From: Desulfospira sp963664655
GTDB lineage: Bacteria > Desulfobacterota > Desulfobacteria > Desulfobacterales > Desulfobacteraceae
Direction: 5' to 3'
DNA length: 64,000 bases
Assembly: GCA_963664655.2 (NCBI GenBank)
Contig: OY761554.1
Span: forward strand, 2,976,001 to 3,040,000
Positions 16,467 through 24,842 of this stretch are shown here, in pieces. The stretch's first letter is position 1, and every line of letters starts with the position of its first letter. A program made the translations under genes and the position numbers. The notes beneath the pieces were generated by a model. That model searched no databases and was not told the origin of the DNA. It saw nothing but the letters and a program-made list of their open reading frames with translations.

Positions 16467-18017
16467 TCATTGTTTATTCTGGGCCAGTCCGGAGCCGGAG
16501 CCGGTTCCGCCGGTGTCGGTTCCGTCCCTGGCGGGCCTGTCCGTGACCGGGCTGTCGGTGACGGTGATTGAAAATGAATAGGGAAATATTTTTCCCCTGG
16601 TGCCCGAGGCCCGGTCTGCCCGGCTGACACTTTCAAGGACCGTGGCTTCACAATATTCAAGCAGCGACAGTGAATCGTTAAAATCGGTGATGGACTCTCC
16701 GGAAGACGCACTGCCTTTAATGGTAAAGCTCTGGTCCTGTTCCTGGCGGATGCTGTCGATAACCACATCCCTTGGGATCAGCGTTGAAACGGCGTTAAGC
16801 ATGCGCAGGATCCGAAGGTTGCTTTGCAGCAGGGTGTCTTTTATATAGGTTTTCCTGTCTATGGTTCTGGCAAGCAGGGCTTTGAGCCGTTCTTCCTCCT
16901 GAAGCGGTGCGGCAAGGCGCTGCTTTTCGGCTTTGAGTCCGGCAAATTGGCGTTCATACCGGTTGATGGACGACAGGGTATACAGATAATGGCCGGCCAG
17001 CATCAGGATGAGGCCGGCCATGGTGATCCCGGGAACCAGTTTCGGGTTCTCTTTGATTTTTTTTAAAAGGCGGTCTTTCAGGGGGACCCGGCTGGTCAGG
17101 GCCGGAAGCGCCAGGTTGAGCAGCCCGAGTTCATGGAGTCCTGCCCCCAGGGCAGGGGCATATTCAGGGCCGATAAAGGTTTCATGACGGTTGTCCAGAA
17201 CCGCGCCAAGGTCATCGGGATGCCAGGGCCTGACCTGGCCCGGATGCCAGGCGGCAAAATCATCCACCTGCTCCGGGATGATCCGTCCGGCCAGGACAAT
17301 TTCACGGGCTTGTCCGGCAATATCTGAAAGCTCGCCGGTGAGCTGAGAAAGGTCAGGGCTCACGTCCTGTTCATTCACCAGGACTTTTTCCTGAAACACC
17401 ACCGGCCCTGACGGGGTGATGCAGACCCCCATGGCCCGATGGCCGTAACACCCCAGCAGAAACACCCGGTCTTTATCCGTCCCCGGGACCAGTGACGCCG
17501 CCATGGCGGTTTCGGCGGAATAGATATTGGCCGGGGCCGGGCCGTGGTTTTTAAAGATATCCTCATATGCGGCATACCGGCTTTTTTCCATGGCACAGAC
17601 CAGGGCCGGCATCCGGCTGTTGTCCCGGGACCTGTCCGGGGACTGTATTTTGCAGGCAAACAGCCCTTCTGAAGAAGAAAAATCAAGATAAGGCTCAATT
17701 TCCCAGATGGCGGCGGCCAGCTGTTTTTCTTCGGACAGCCGGCCGGTATCGGTCAGGCTGAATTCCGTTGCCAGGAACCGGACCTCATCGGTGATGACCA
17801 CCAGCCGGCCCCTGACGGGATCATCGCAAAACACCCTGTCCAGATCCTGTTTCAGGTCTTTATCCTCTCCGCGCTGAAACGACATGCACTTAAGGACGGC
17901 GGCCCGGTTTTTCTTTTTTTGCATTTCAATCCGGCGGACCGCATTTTCCGAGACATGTACGGCCGTCACGACACCTGAAAAACCGGCCGGCAAAAATTTG
18001 AAAACAGATTTGATCAT
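16467..18017 (-). CDS. PilM-PilN fusion (GspL-like) inner membrane assembly protein
   Basis: 516 aa. Residues about 1-310 resemble the cytoplasmic actin-like PilM/GspL domain (IYSAETAMAASLVPG, DRVFLLGCYGHRAMGVCI). A membrane helix follows (about 331-352, LVPGITMAGLILMLAGHYLY), then coiled coil and the periplasmic PilN domain (about 385-490, LRILRMLNAVSTLIPRDVVI). In type IV pili PilM and PilN are normally separate proteins, so this is a natural fusion that mimics GspL. The C-terminal tail (TDTGGTGSGSG...) is low complexity. It overlaps the pseudopilin gene upstream by 4 nt (ATGA). Confidence 0.85.
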   Translation of the reverse strand: MIKSVFKFLPAGFSGVVTAVHVSENAVRRIEMQKKKNRAAVLKCMSFQRGEDKDLKQDLDRVFCDDPVRGRLVVITDEVRFLATEFSLTDTGRLSEEKQLAAAIWEIEPYLDFSSSEGLFACKIQSPDRSRDNSRMPALVCAMEKSRYAAYEDIFKNHGPAPANIYSAETAMAASLVPGTDKDRVFLLGCYGHRAMGVCITPSGPVVFQEKVLVNEQDVSPDLSQLTGELSDIAGQAREIVLAGRIIPEQVDDFAAWHPGQVRPWHPDDLGAVLDNRHETFIGPEYAPALGAGLHELGLLNLALPALTSRVPLKDRLLKKIKENPKLVPGITMAGLILMLAGHYLYTLSSINRYERQFAGLKAEKQRLAAPLQEEERLKALLARTIDRKTYIKDTLLQSNLRILRMLNAVSTLIPRDVVIDSIRQEQDQSFTIKGSASSGESITDFNDSLSLLEYCEATVLESVSRADRASGTRGKIFPYSFSITVTDSPVTDRPARDGTDTGGTGSGSGLAQNKQ

Positions 18018-18895
18018 GGTCTTCTAACCGGTCCTCCGCCAAAAATAAAAACAACCAGGTCATCGCCTGTATCATACTGGTATAAACTGCCGGCATCACT
18101 GCCCTGGATCTTCCTTAAATCCTCTGCAGTGGCCGGGGTGTCCGGATTTTCCTGGTCATAATCCGTGTAATATGCCCCGCTGTCACGGCAGTCGGGCCCG
18201 AATGAGATAATCCGGGCCGTGTCCTTTAAAGGGGTGTTATTGTCTCTGTCCACCACAATCAGGTAATACTTTCCCCTTCTCAGTTTTTCGGCTTCACCGG
18301 ACTCCCCGCTGTTCTCGGCTTCCAGGGCCGTTTCTTCACATTTTTCAGCAAAGGGGGATAAAATCAGCCCAAAGGGGTATTCGTCATCACTGTTAAGGGC
18401 CACCCGTGTGTCCTGCTCCATATAGGGGCCGCGCCATCCCTTTTTAAGATACCGGTCCCAGGTCAGAAGGGCCTCGGCCGTATCTTTACCCTTTAGCTGC
18501 CTAAGAAAATCGGACATTTCCTCATATTCGGGATTTTCCTGTCCGTCGTTTCTCAGGCACAAATACCGGGTGGCAAACCAGGGCCGGTCATCATCCCCGC
18601 ATCCCGTGCAGCTTGAGGATGCAAGTTCCCCGTCCTTTCCCGGGTCCTCGGGGATACTGCCCAGATCGGCATAAAACCCATCTCTGACAGCTTCCTTGAT
18701 CTGCCTCATTTCCTCAATGGCTATGATGATGGCGGATTCATCTGCAACATCACCGAACCGGGGCATGAGCAATAACAGGAAAATGCCCAGGCAGACCATG
18801 GAGACCATGATCTCAAGAAAGGTAAACCCGCTGCCTGCGGGGTAGTCCGGGCTCTGTAAATCTTTGGGGGCAGCCTTTAGGATTGAAACGCGCAT
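18014..18895 (-). CDS. Large type II/IV pseudopilin, 'FIFGGG' type
   Basis: 293 aa. Prepilin leader of about 23 residues with the cleavage site G|FTFLEIMVSM (Glu at mature position 5). The hydrophobic stalk is followed by a large acidic globular domain. It shares a layout with the pseudopilin at 29628-30836: AVRDGFYADLGSIPEDPG against AVIDGFYKDFGCIPEE, ATRYLCL against ATRFLCL, RRGKYYLIV against RKGKYYQIL, and the ending GDDLVVFIFGGGPVRR against GDDMVLFIFGGGTVRS. This ties the leftward and rightward arms of the locus together. No enzyme motif is seen. Cotranslated with pilMN. Confidence 0.88.
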   Translation of the reverse strand: MRVSILKAAPKDLQSPDYPAGSGFTFLEIMVSMVCLGIFLLLLMPRFGDVADESAIIIAIEEMRQIKEAVRDGFYADLGSIPEDPGKDGELASSSCTGCGDDDRPWFATRYLCLRNDGQENPEYEEMSDFLRQLKGKDTAEALLTWDRYLKKGWRGPYMEQDTRVALNSDDEYPFGLILSPFAEKCEETALEAENSGESGEAEKLRRGKYYLIVVDRDNNTPLKDTARIISFGPDCRDSGAYYTDYDQENPDTPATAEDLRKIQGSDAGSLYQYDTGDDLVVFIFGGGPVRRP

Positions 18896-18909
18896 GGAAA
18901 GACAGGGTC

Positions 18910-19905
18910 CTAAAATTTTTCCGTCATCTCAACAATGGTCCAGGAGCTGACGGAATCCTGGGGCCATGTATAACCTGAGGGACTGCACACATCCGCCTCC
19001 CAGATATCCTGGACCGTATCCAGGCTGATGGTCCGCTGTTCGGATTTCTCGTCATCTTCATCATATTCCGAATCCGACACCTTGATCTCCTTGGCCGTTC
19101 CCCCGGCCATCCGGTCAATGGTGGATTCCAGTCTGGGCAGCACCACACAGTATTTGTTAAAGGTGTTATAATCCGCGTTCTGCATGCCTTTGGGGGAGAG
19201 GCCTTCGTTCTGGACTATCCCTTCGGTGACCAGGGACGAGTCCCGGCCAAGGCCCAGCACAATCCGGTAGAGCCACTCGGGGTTGCCCAGTTCCTCGTCG
19301 GTCTGCAATTGGGAGTTTATCTTTCCCTCCTTGCTGGTGGCCCCGGCCCCGATCATGAGAACCCCTACGCCTTCTTCCACATCCACCATGTTCATGGGCC
19401 GGCCTTCATCCCCGCTGGCAAAGGTCTGGGGCTCAATGTCCGAGTTTTCCTTATTTTTTTCATAAGTTGCGCTGGTACTTCCGTCATAATCGTTTAACAC
19501 CAGAAGCTTTCGGATCCCCAGCTTTTTGATTTCATCGGCCTCGTCTTCATCAAGGATGTGAAGCTCAAGGCGGCACCGTTCATCAAATTCATAGCCAATG
19601 GTCTCGGGTCCGTTATCCGCATCGCTGTCGTCCACCAGGGGTTTCTGGTAGCTGCCGCCGCCCTTGGAGTTGACAATGGTAATGAGTTTGTTGGGCAGCC
19701 GGCTCTTTTTCTGTTCATAGACGGTCAGGTATCCGCGCAGTTCCTTTATGTTGCTCTCATCAATCCGTTCAACGGCTGAATTGCCGATATCCCCCAGGCG
19801 GGGGGAAATCATGGCCAGCAGAAATCCAATGATGGTCAGTACAATAACAATCTCCAGCAAGGTGAACCCTTCCTCATATGGTGTCGTCTTTAACGATACA
19901 GGCAT
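18910..19905 (-). CDS. Large pseudopilin, first gene of the leftward secretion operon
   Basis: 331 aa. Prepilin cleavage site G|FTLLEIVIVLTIIGFL after a 13-residue leader, with Glu at +5, then MISPRLGDIGNSAV as in GspG/PilA-type stalks. The globular part is long and acidic (DSDADNGPE, DSEYDEDDEKSEQ) and matches no family I can name. Start set by GGAGG about 7 nt before the ATG. It heads the operon that runs to 8518, and its promoter must lie in the 270-bp divergent spacer. It could be the major fibre subunit of this machine, but its size is much above that of GspG (about 145 aa). Confidence 0.87.
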   Translation of the reverse strand: MPVSLKTTPYEEGFTLLEIVIVLTIIGFLLAMISPRLGDIGNSAVERIDESNIKELRGYLTVYEQKKSRLPNKLITIVNSKGGGSYQKPLVDDSDADNGPETIGYEFDERCRLELHILDEDEADEIKKLGIRKLLVLNDYDGSTSATYEKNKENSDIEPQTFASGDEGRPMNMVDVEEGVGVLMIGAGATSKEGKINSQLQTDEELGNPEWLYRIVLGLGRDSSLVTEGIVQNEGLSPKGMQNADYNTFNKYCVVLPRLESTIDRMAGGTAKEIKVSDSEYDEDDEKSEQRTISLDTVQDIWEADVCSPSGYTWPQDSVSSWTIVEMTEKF

Positions 19906-19973
19906 CCCACATCCTCCAGTTTAAAATACAGATCTTAACCCTTGGGGTTTCGGTCTTTCTATCTCACAAATTT

Positions 19974-19986
19974 TGTCAATTTGACA
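19974..19986. promoter_or_regulatory. TGTCAA-T-TTGACA inverted repeat in the divergent promoter region
   Basis: Perfect 6-bp arms around one base, in the AT-rich spacer between the leftward pilus operon and the rightward PEP-CTERM/cohesin cluster. The position suits an operator acting on either arm; each half also contains TTGACA on one strand and may itself be a -35 element. Confidence 0.4.
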
Positions 19987-20037
19987 GCAAAAAATGTCGC
20001 TTTAAAACTTATTTTACATTTTTTTTGACGTTTTTAC

Positions 20038-20068
20038 TTGACAAACGTTATGTTCCATAGAATATAAC
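20038..20068 (+). promoter_or_regulatory. Sigma-70-like promoter for the PEP-CTERM/cohesin cluster
   Basis: TTGACA at 20038-20043, with AATATA 17 bp or TATAAC (20063-20068) 19 bp downstream, in strongly AT-rich sequence about 110 bp before the first rightward gene. The match is visual only. Confidence 0.5.
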
Positions 20069-20174
20069 GAACATAATGCATATTTAGAAACCTAGGTGAA
20101 GTCAAGAAAAATATGCATAGCCGGCAAACTGAAAACGATTTGAATGGCTCTATCAACAAGAAAGGAAACTGAAA

Positions 20175-20900
20175 ATGAAGAAGAACATGGTTATTTCGGC
20201 TGCGGTATTTTTGGTATTATGCGTTACGGCCTTACCGGCATCGGCATACCAGTACAAATTAGACACGACATCGTCACTGTATAACATCCATTGGGCTACC
20301 ACAATGGTGGATGGAACCGGGTATATCCCGGGTTCTGATGACCCTGACACGACGGATTCCTACTATTACAGTTCCTGGCAGGACGGAAGCGACACCCGGG
20401 ATGACGGCACATTTGCCCTTGGAACGTCGGACATGGTTTACGGTGATCCAGAAGGTATTTATGAAATGTGGGGCGGGGCTACAGGCTTCTGCGGCAAGCA
20501 ATCCATTGACAACTGGATGGTACTGGGTTTTGATGCGCCCCTTACTAACAAAACTTCAGGCATTGATATGCGGGTTTATCAGTTCGGCTGGGTTTATGAA
20601 ATGGAAATATTTGTTAGTACCGATTCTGTCTACACAAGTGCTGATGAAATGACATGGATTTCATTGGGCACGCTGGATATGACGAGCAAACCTTTTACAT
20701 GGGGCGATTATGGAACAAGCCCATATATGGATTTTGAATTTGATGATTATGGAATAACAGAGGATGTCTATTATGTCATGTTCGTAGGCATGGGCCACTG
20801 GATAGACGCAGTGGGGTCACCCGTTCCGGTTCCCGGTTCAGTACTGCTTCTTGGTTTGGGCCTTATGTCATTGATAGGCATCCGGCGGGAATGCCGGTAG
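20175..20900 (+). CDS. PEP-CTERM (VPVPG variant) exported protein
   Basis: 241 aa. Signal peptide about 1-24 (MKKNMVISAAVFLVLCVTALPASA). The body (25-215) is rich in Tyr, Asp and Trp; parts such as DNWMVLGFDAPLTN and MEIFVSTD suggest a jelly-roll like those in carbohydrate-binding or discoidin-type modules, but the fold is not proven. The C-terminus is a PEP-CTERM sorting signal: PVPVPGSVLLLGLGLMSLIG followed by IRRECR. In known systems this is processed by an exosortase; none lies in the window. AAAGGA precedes the ATG. It opens the rightward arm and is followed by a hairpin before the next gene. Confidence 0.85.
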   Translation: MKKNMVISAAVFLVLCVTALPASAYQYKLDTTSSLYNIHWATTMVDGTGYIPGSDDPDTTDSYYYSSWQDGSDTRDDGTFALGTSDMVYGDPEGIYEMWGGATGFCGKQSIDNWMVLGFDAPLTNKTSGIDMRVYQFGWVYEMEIFVSTDSVYTSADEMTWISLGTLDMTSKPFTWGDYGTSPYMDFEFDDYGITEDVYYVMFVGMGHWIDAVGSPVPVPGSVLLLGLGLMSLIGIRRECR

Positions 20901-20944
20901 TTTTTCAGGATTTTTCCTGGAAAATCAGGTTCCCGGTGAGGGAA

Positions 20945-20971
20945 AAGGCGCTCTCTATGAAGGAGCGCCTT
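20945..20971. terminator. Hairpin after the first PEP-CTERM gene
   Basis: AAGGCGCTC (20945-20953) pairs perfectly with GAGCGCCTT (20963-20971) over a 9-nt loop. No T-run follows (CATCCCCC), so it may be a partial terminator or a message-stabilising stem, allowing the first gene to be made in excess of the rest. Confidence 0.45.
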
Positions 20972-21041
20972 CATCCCCCGCCGGTCTTTCAGGCCGGGCC
21001 ATATGCCTTCATACACGTTGGCCCGGCCATAGGAGGATATA

Positions 21042-22568
21042 ATGTTTAACCGAAAAATTTTCAATCATAAATGTTCCGGGCTGCCGTTCCCACCGATTTT
21101 TTCCGTGATGTTGCTTTGTTGCATGATGCTGGCCCCGTCCGGGGTTTATGCCAACTGTGAGTGCGATGACGGGTATTGTGACAGTGTAAGCAAGACATAT
21201 TTCGAGTTCGGTGAAAGAATTACGGAAAGCTGTACATTTACCGCCAACGTCTCCAGGCCCTCGGGCAAAACGGCCAACGGATACACCGTGGGAGCCGCCG
21301 GCATCACCATTAACGGCGCCGGCTACTGCCTGGACGGGGTTTCTACGGACAACGCAATCGTGGGAACCAACGGTATTTATGCCGGTAAATCAATGGGCGC
21401 CTATAACGTGACCATCAAAAACCTGGAAATCAAAAATTTCTGGCAGGGCATCAAGCTGCGGGGCAACGGGTCCGACGACCCCATCACAGGAATGATTGTG
21501 GACAACTGCATTGTCCATGACAACGGGGTATCCGGTTACGACGCCAAGTACGAAGGCATCTGGCTGGATGTTGCGGAAAACTGCACCGTGCAGAACTGCA
21601 CCATTTACAATAACATGCAGGGCAGCGGCATTGCCAACGGTGAGAGCGACAGCAACAGCTTTATCAACAATGAGATATACGGCAACTACAAACACGGGAT
21701 CAAGGCCTGGTGGGACTCCTGGTATCTGTATGCCGGCTATAATGATGTCCATGACAACGGCTGGGGCGGGATCAACCACAAGAGCGGGTCCAATTACGGC
21801 ACCATTGAGTACAACACCTGCACGGGGAATACAGGGCCGGGCATCCAGGGAGGCATCGGCAACTCCTTTATCGGCAATATCAGCTCGGACAATGTGGACG
21901 GCACGGATATTGACCCGGAAGACGGTGAACCCTATGACCGGGGCATCGGCATAGACTGCTCGCCCGGTGATATCGGGAGCGTGCAGGTTGAGGACAACAT
22001 TGCCTGCGGAAACCAGCTGTACGATATCAATATGGGCGATGATATCGACGCCATCGGCTATTACAACACCTGCAACACCACCTATAATTTTGACGACAGC
22101 GGATATGATGGGTGTACCTATGCCTGTGACGACGGTTTTCCCGTGGCCAAATTCTATGCCGAAGACACCATGGTCTGCGGAGATGCCCAATTCTATGACC
22201 AGTCTCTGGTTGCGGACGACGCCACCCTTTCATGGGAATGGGACTTTGGCGACGGCTCAAGCAGCTATGCCCAGAACCCGGAACACACCTATGATACCGG
22301 CGGAATCTATACCGTCACCCTGACGGTCACCATGACCGGCGGTGAAGAATCCGGTACTGACAGCATTACCAAGGAAGACTATATCACGGTCTGCCCCTAT
22401 CCCGGGGACCTGGACGGGGACACGAATGTGGATGGCACCGATTACTATTATTTTTATACATACTGCATCAACGGCAGTGCCGGCTGGTGTGACCGCAACG
22501 GTGACGGTGATGTAAACGGTGATGACATGGCCACCCTGGGACTTATGGACTGCCGGTCCTGTAACTAA
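21042..22568 (+). CDS. Secreted beta-helix protein with PKD domain and C-terminal dockerin-like module
   Basis: 508 aa. Signal peptide about 1-38. Residues about 45-355 form a right-handed parallel beta-helix (NosD/PbH1 type), with repeated N-rich rungs such as NCTVQNCTIYNNMQG and NSFINNEIYGNYKHG; this fold occurs in polysaccharide lyases and surface proteins, and no catalytic set was recognised. Residues 365-450 are a PKD domain (WEWDFGDGSS...YTVTLTV). The end (about 452-508) has two calcium-loop segments, DGDTNVDGTDYYYF and DRNGDGDVNGDDMATL, in dockerin arrangement. There is no PEP-CTERM signal, so it may be held by a cohesin partner. AGGAGG precedes the ATG. Confidence 0.85.
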   Translation: MFNRKIFNHKCSGLPFPPIFSVMLLCCMMLAPSGVYANCECDDGYCDSVSKTYFEFGERITESCTFTANVSRPSGKTANGYTVGAAGITINGAGYCLDGVSTDNAIVGTNGIYAGKSMGAYNVTIKNLEIKNFWQGIKLRGNGSDDPITGMIVDNCIVHDNGVSGYDAKYEGIWLDVAENCTVQNCTIYNNMQGSGIANGESDSNSFINNEIYGNYKHGIKAWWDSWYLYAGYNDVHDNGWGGINHKSGSNYGTIEYNTCTGNTGPGIQGGIGNSFIGNISSDNVDGTDIDPEDGEPYDRGIGIDCSPGDIGSVQVEDNIACGNQLYDINMGDDIDAIGYYNTCNTTYNFDDSGYDGCTYACDDGFPVAKFYAEDTMVCGDAQFYDQSLVADDATLSWEWDFGDGSSSYAQNPEHTYDTGGIYTVTLTVTMTGGEESGTDSITKEDYITVCPYPGDLDGDTNVDGTDYYYFYTYCINGSAGWCDRNGDGDVNGDDMATLGLMDCRSCN

Positions 22569-22604
22569 CGGCCGGCCGCCGCTCAGGAATGAAGGAGTAA
22601 ACTT

Positions 22605-23795
22605 ATGAGAAAAGCAAATATATGGCTTATTACCGCCGCCCTTGTCCTGTTTTTATCACCGGGCGGTGCTTTGGCCGATATGGCCGTCACCCTGGAACCG
22701 TCCTATGCCCAGCGGCATTTTAAGGACACCGAGGGCAATAAGGAAAAGGTCCGGATCCACATCATGCTTTCCGGGGCATCGGATCTGCTCAATTTCAGTA
22801 TCAAGGCCACCTATGACCCGGTAAAGCTGGAGATCCTTGAATACCATGTAAACGATACCGCATGGGACTTTACCCGGAACAGCTATTACAAGGGACATGA
22901 CCTGTACCTGTTCGGGGCCAGCAGCACCCCTGTCACAGGGGATGTCCTGCTCGGCTGGCTGGTGGTGGAGCATAACGGCGGGCTTGATGATACCCCGGCC
23001 TTTACCACCCTGAATATTGAACTGGCTGCAGAAACCGGCGAGGGCTTTGACAACTTTGTCACCTCGGCCCAGGTGGTGATGGACGACAGCGTTGATTTTT
23101 CCGGGGCAGCCTCATCCCTGTGCATCCCCAATCATTATGATGCCAATGCCTGCCAGGGGGACTTTGACGGGGATTATGATGTGGACACCACGGATTATAA
23201 CCGGTTTTATGCGGCCTATCCGTCCGCCTATCCGGATTCAAACTATGATCCTGCCGCCGATATAGACGCTGACGGGGATGTGGATGATGCTGACAAGGCC
23301 GTGTTTGACGAGGATTATGCGCGAACGGTGCCGTGCCCCGTTTACGGCGGGCACGAGATCGTGACCTCCCATGATGAGACCGGCGGTGATATCTTCCCCG
23401 GCCACGATACCAATGAAAACGGGTATATCTCCGTTGCCGACGGGGCGGATTACACTTTTCAGATCATCCCGGACCCCAACTATTCGGTCAGTGATGTCAC
23501 CGTGGACGATGTTTCGGTACTGGCAAGCTGCACCAAAACCGATGCCGATTACAGCTACACCTTCACCAATGTGACCGAAGACCATACGCTTCATGCTTCT
23601 TTTTACAATCTGCCGGGGGATGTTAACGGGGACTGTACTGTTTCGACTTCGGATCTTAGATCATTAAGAAAGGCGTATGGATCGTCATCAGAGGACAGCA
23701 ATTATAATTCACGTGCTGATATCAACCAGGACGGGCAAGTCTCAACCAGTGATCTGAGAACGTTAAGAAAAAATTTTGGTTCTTCCTGTCCATAG
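22605..23795 (+). CDS. Cohesin-like protein with two dockerin-like modules
   Basis: 396 aa. Signal peptide about 1-24. Residues 25-165 have the pattern of a cohesin beta-sandwich (LLNFSIKATYDPVKLEILEY, FTTLNIELAAE). Two paired EF-type calcium loops follow at about 185-245 (DFDGDYDVDTTDYNRFY and DIDADGDVDDADKAVF). Residues 247-335 resemble bacterial InlB/Flg_new-type repeats. A clearer dockerin closes the chain at 338-396: GDVNGDCTVSTSDLRSLRKA and DINQDGQVSTSDLRTLRKNF, two near-identical halves as in type I dockerins. Carrying both partner types lets it act as an adaptor or self-polymerise. AAGGAG precedes the ATG; 36 bp follow the beta-helix gene. Confidence 0.82.
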   Translation: MRKANIWLITAALVLFLSPGGALADMAVTLEPSYAQRHFKDTEGNKEKVRIHIMLSGASDLLNFSIKATYDPVKLEILEYHVNDTAWDFTRNSYYKGHDLYLFGASSTPVTGDVLLGWLVVEHNGGLDDTPAFTTLNIELAAETGEGFDNFVTSAQVVMDDSVDFSGAASSLCIPNHYDANACQGDFDGDYDVDTTDYNRFYAAYPSAYPDSNYDPAADIDADGDVDDADKAVFDEDYARTVPCPVYGGHEIVTSHDETGGDIFPGHDTNENGYISVADGADYTFQIIPDPNYSVSDVTVDDVSVLASCTKTDADYSYTFTNVTEDHTLHASFYNLPGDVNGDCTVSTSDLRSLRKAYGSSSEDSNYNSRADINQDGQVSTSDLRTLRKNFGSSCP

Positions 23796-23900
23796 CCATT
23801 ACGGACGGCCCGGGATCGGTCAGGCCCCGTCCACAAAAAAACAATGAAAGCGAATAGCTAAGAATCAGCTTTTTCAATTAAAACAAAGGAGGATTCAACA

Positions 23901-24551
23901 ATGAAAAAAGTAATTATGATGTTAACATTCATAGGCATATTGGCGGCAGTTCAAAGCCCTGTTTATGCCTCTTACTGGATCATTGAACTTAACGGAGAGA
24001 TTGATGTAACCGGTGAAAGTGAAATTAGTTTTGACATATCCTTTTATAATACCGAGTCGGCGTTTGAAGCATATGCTTTTGATACTGACCTGCAATTCGA
24101 TACGGCAGAACTCACACCGTCTTATGAGATAAAACCCGACGGGAAAGCGTATTATGACGTCACATATTACTTTGACCTTAACAGTTCAAGCTGGTATTCC
24201 GGTGTTCTTTCAGGCGATATCTTCGGGATTGCCGGTTATTGTAATGATGAAGCTTTTACGATCGAATCTGGAAAAAACCTCATTGCAACAGTAACCTTTG
24301 ATATTCTAGATCCGGATACCCCCAATGGTATTGTGGAAGCCGATGTTATTTCTCTTGATGACTCCACCGGATTCGAAAAAGGTTTCATGGATTACTGGGA
24401 GGAAGATGAATACGGTAACTATCTCTGGCATCTTGGTGATGCCTCTACCGCTAATCCCGATATCGTCAGTGCCGTCCCGGTCCCGGGAGCCTTCCTGATA
24501 ATGCTTTCAGGACTTGCAGGCCTGGCAGGAATCAGGAGAATGAACGGATAA
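23901..24551 (+). CDS. Cohesin-like protein with PEP-CTERM anchor
   Basis: 216 aa. Signal peptide about 1-23 (ends SPVYA). Residues 24-185 look like a cohesin-type sandwich: FDISFYNTESAFEAYAFDTD, QFDTAELTPSYEI and NLIATVTFDILD match the order of strands in cohesins (domain-fold inference, moderate). The C-terminus VPVPGAFLIMLSGLAGLAGI + RRMNG is a PEP-CTERM sorting signal. It would thus be the surface-anchored receptor for the dockerin-bearing neighbours. The gene is visibly more AT-rich than the flanking pseudopilin genes. Very strong ribosome site AAAGGAGG. Confidence 0.8.
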   Translation: MKKVIMMLTFIGILAAVQSPVYASYWIIELNGEIDVTGESEISFDISFYNTESAFEAYAFDTDLQFDTAELTPSYEIKPDGKAYYDVTYYFDLNSSSWYSGVLSGDIFGIAGYCNDEAFTIESGKNLIATVTFDILDPDTPNGIVEADVISLDDSTGFEKGFMDYWEEDEYGNYLWHLGDASTANPDIVSAVPVPGAFLIMLSGLAGLAGIRRMNG

Positions 24552-24599
24552 TGCAAAGCCCCGCGCCCCATACCTGGATTGAACTATTGGAATTTCAGT

Positions 24600-24782
24600 G
24601 CGCAGCACTGAACCTCTGTGTTCCTCTGTGCCCTCTGTGGTTAAATAAAAGGAGTGGGCAAAGCCCACAATTTTTACAAACCGGGAGGTTGAAAAAGAAC
24701 CATTCAATCCCTTCGGGATGTCATGTTTAAAACCACAGAGGCCACAGAGGCTTGGCTGCGCCAAGCTGCACAGAGGGGGCAT
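24600..24782. repeat. CCTCTGTG/CACAGAGG inverted dispersed repeat
   Basis: Left arm CTCTGTGCCCTCTGTGGTTA (about 24624-24643) and right arm AAACCACAGAGGCCACAGAGG-like sequence (about 24730-24750) face each other; two more copies lie at 24605-24622 and 24768-24778. One CCACAGAGG word also occurs at 54866. Such CACAGAGG strings are known as dispersed intergenic repeats in many environmental bacteria. No gene is present in 24552-24842. Confidence 0.65.
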
Positions 24783-24842
24783 GGGTGGGACCGGATCGGG
24801 GCAGCAACGGTATGTTATTGGGTAAATTAAAAAACAAGATAA

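Noticed and set aside
16370..16768. N-terminal extension of the PilO-like frame
   Set aside because: It overlaps the end of the PilM-PilN gene and a dispersed repeat, and reads as Pro/Arg/Ser low complexity; the membrane helix directly after ATG 16369 fits PilO.
21390..22190. 266-codon antisense frame over the beta-helix gene
   Set aside because: Val/Ile/Asp-rich mirror of the N-rich repeat rungs; no signal or domain.
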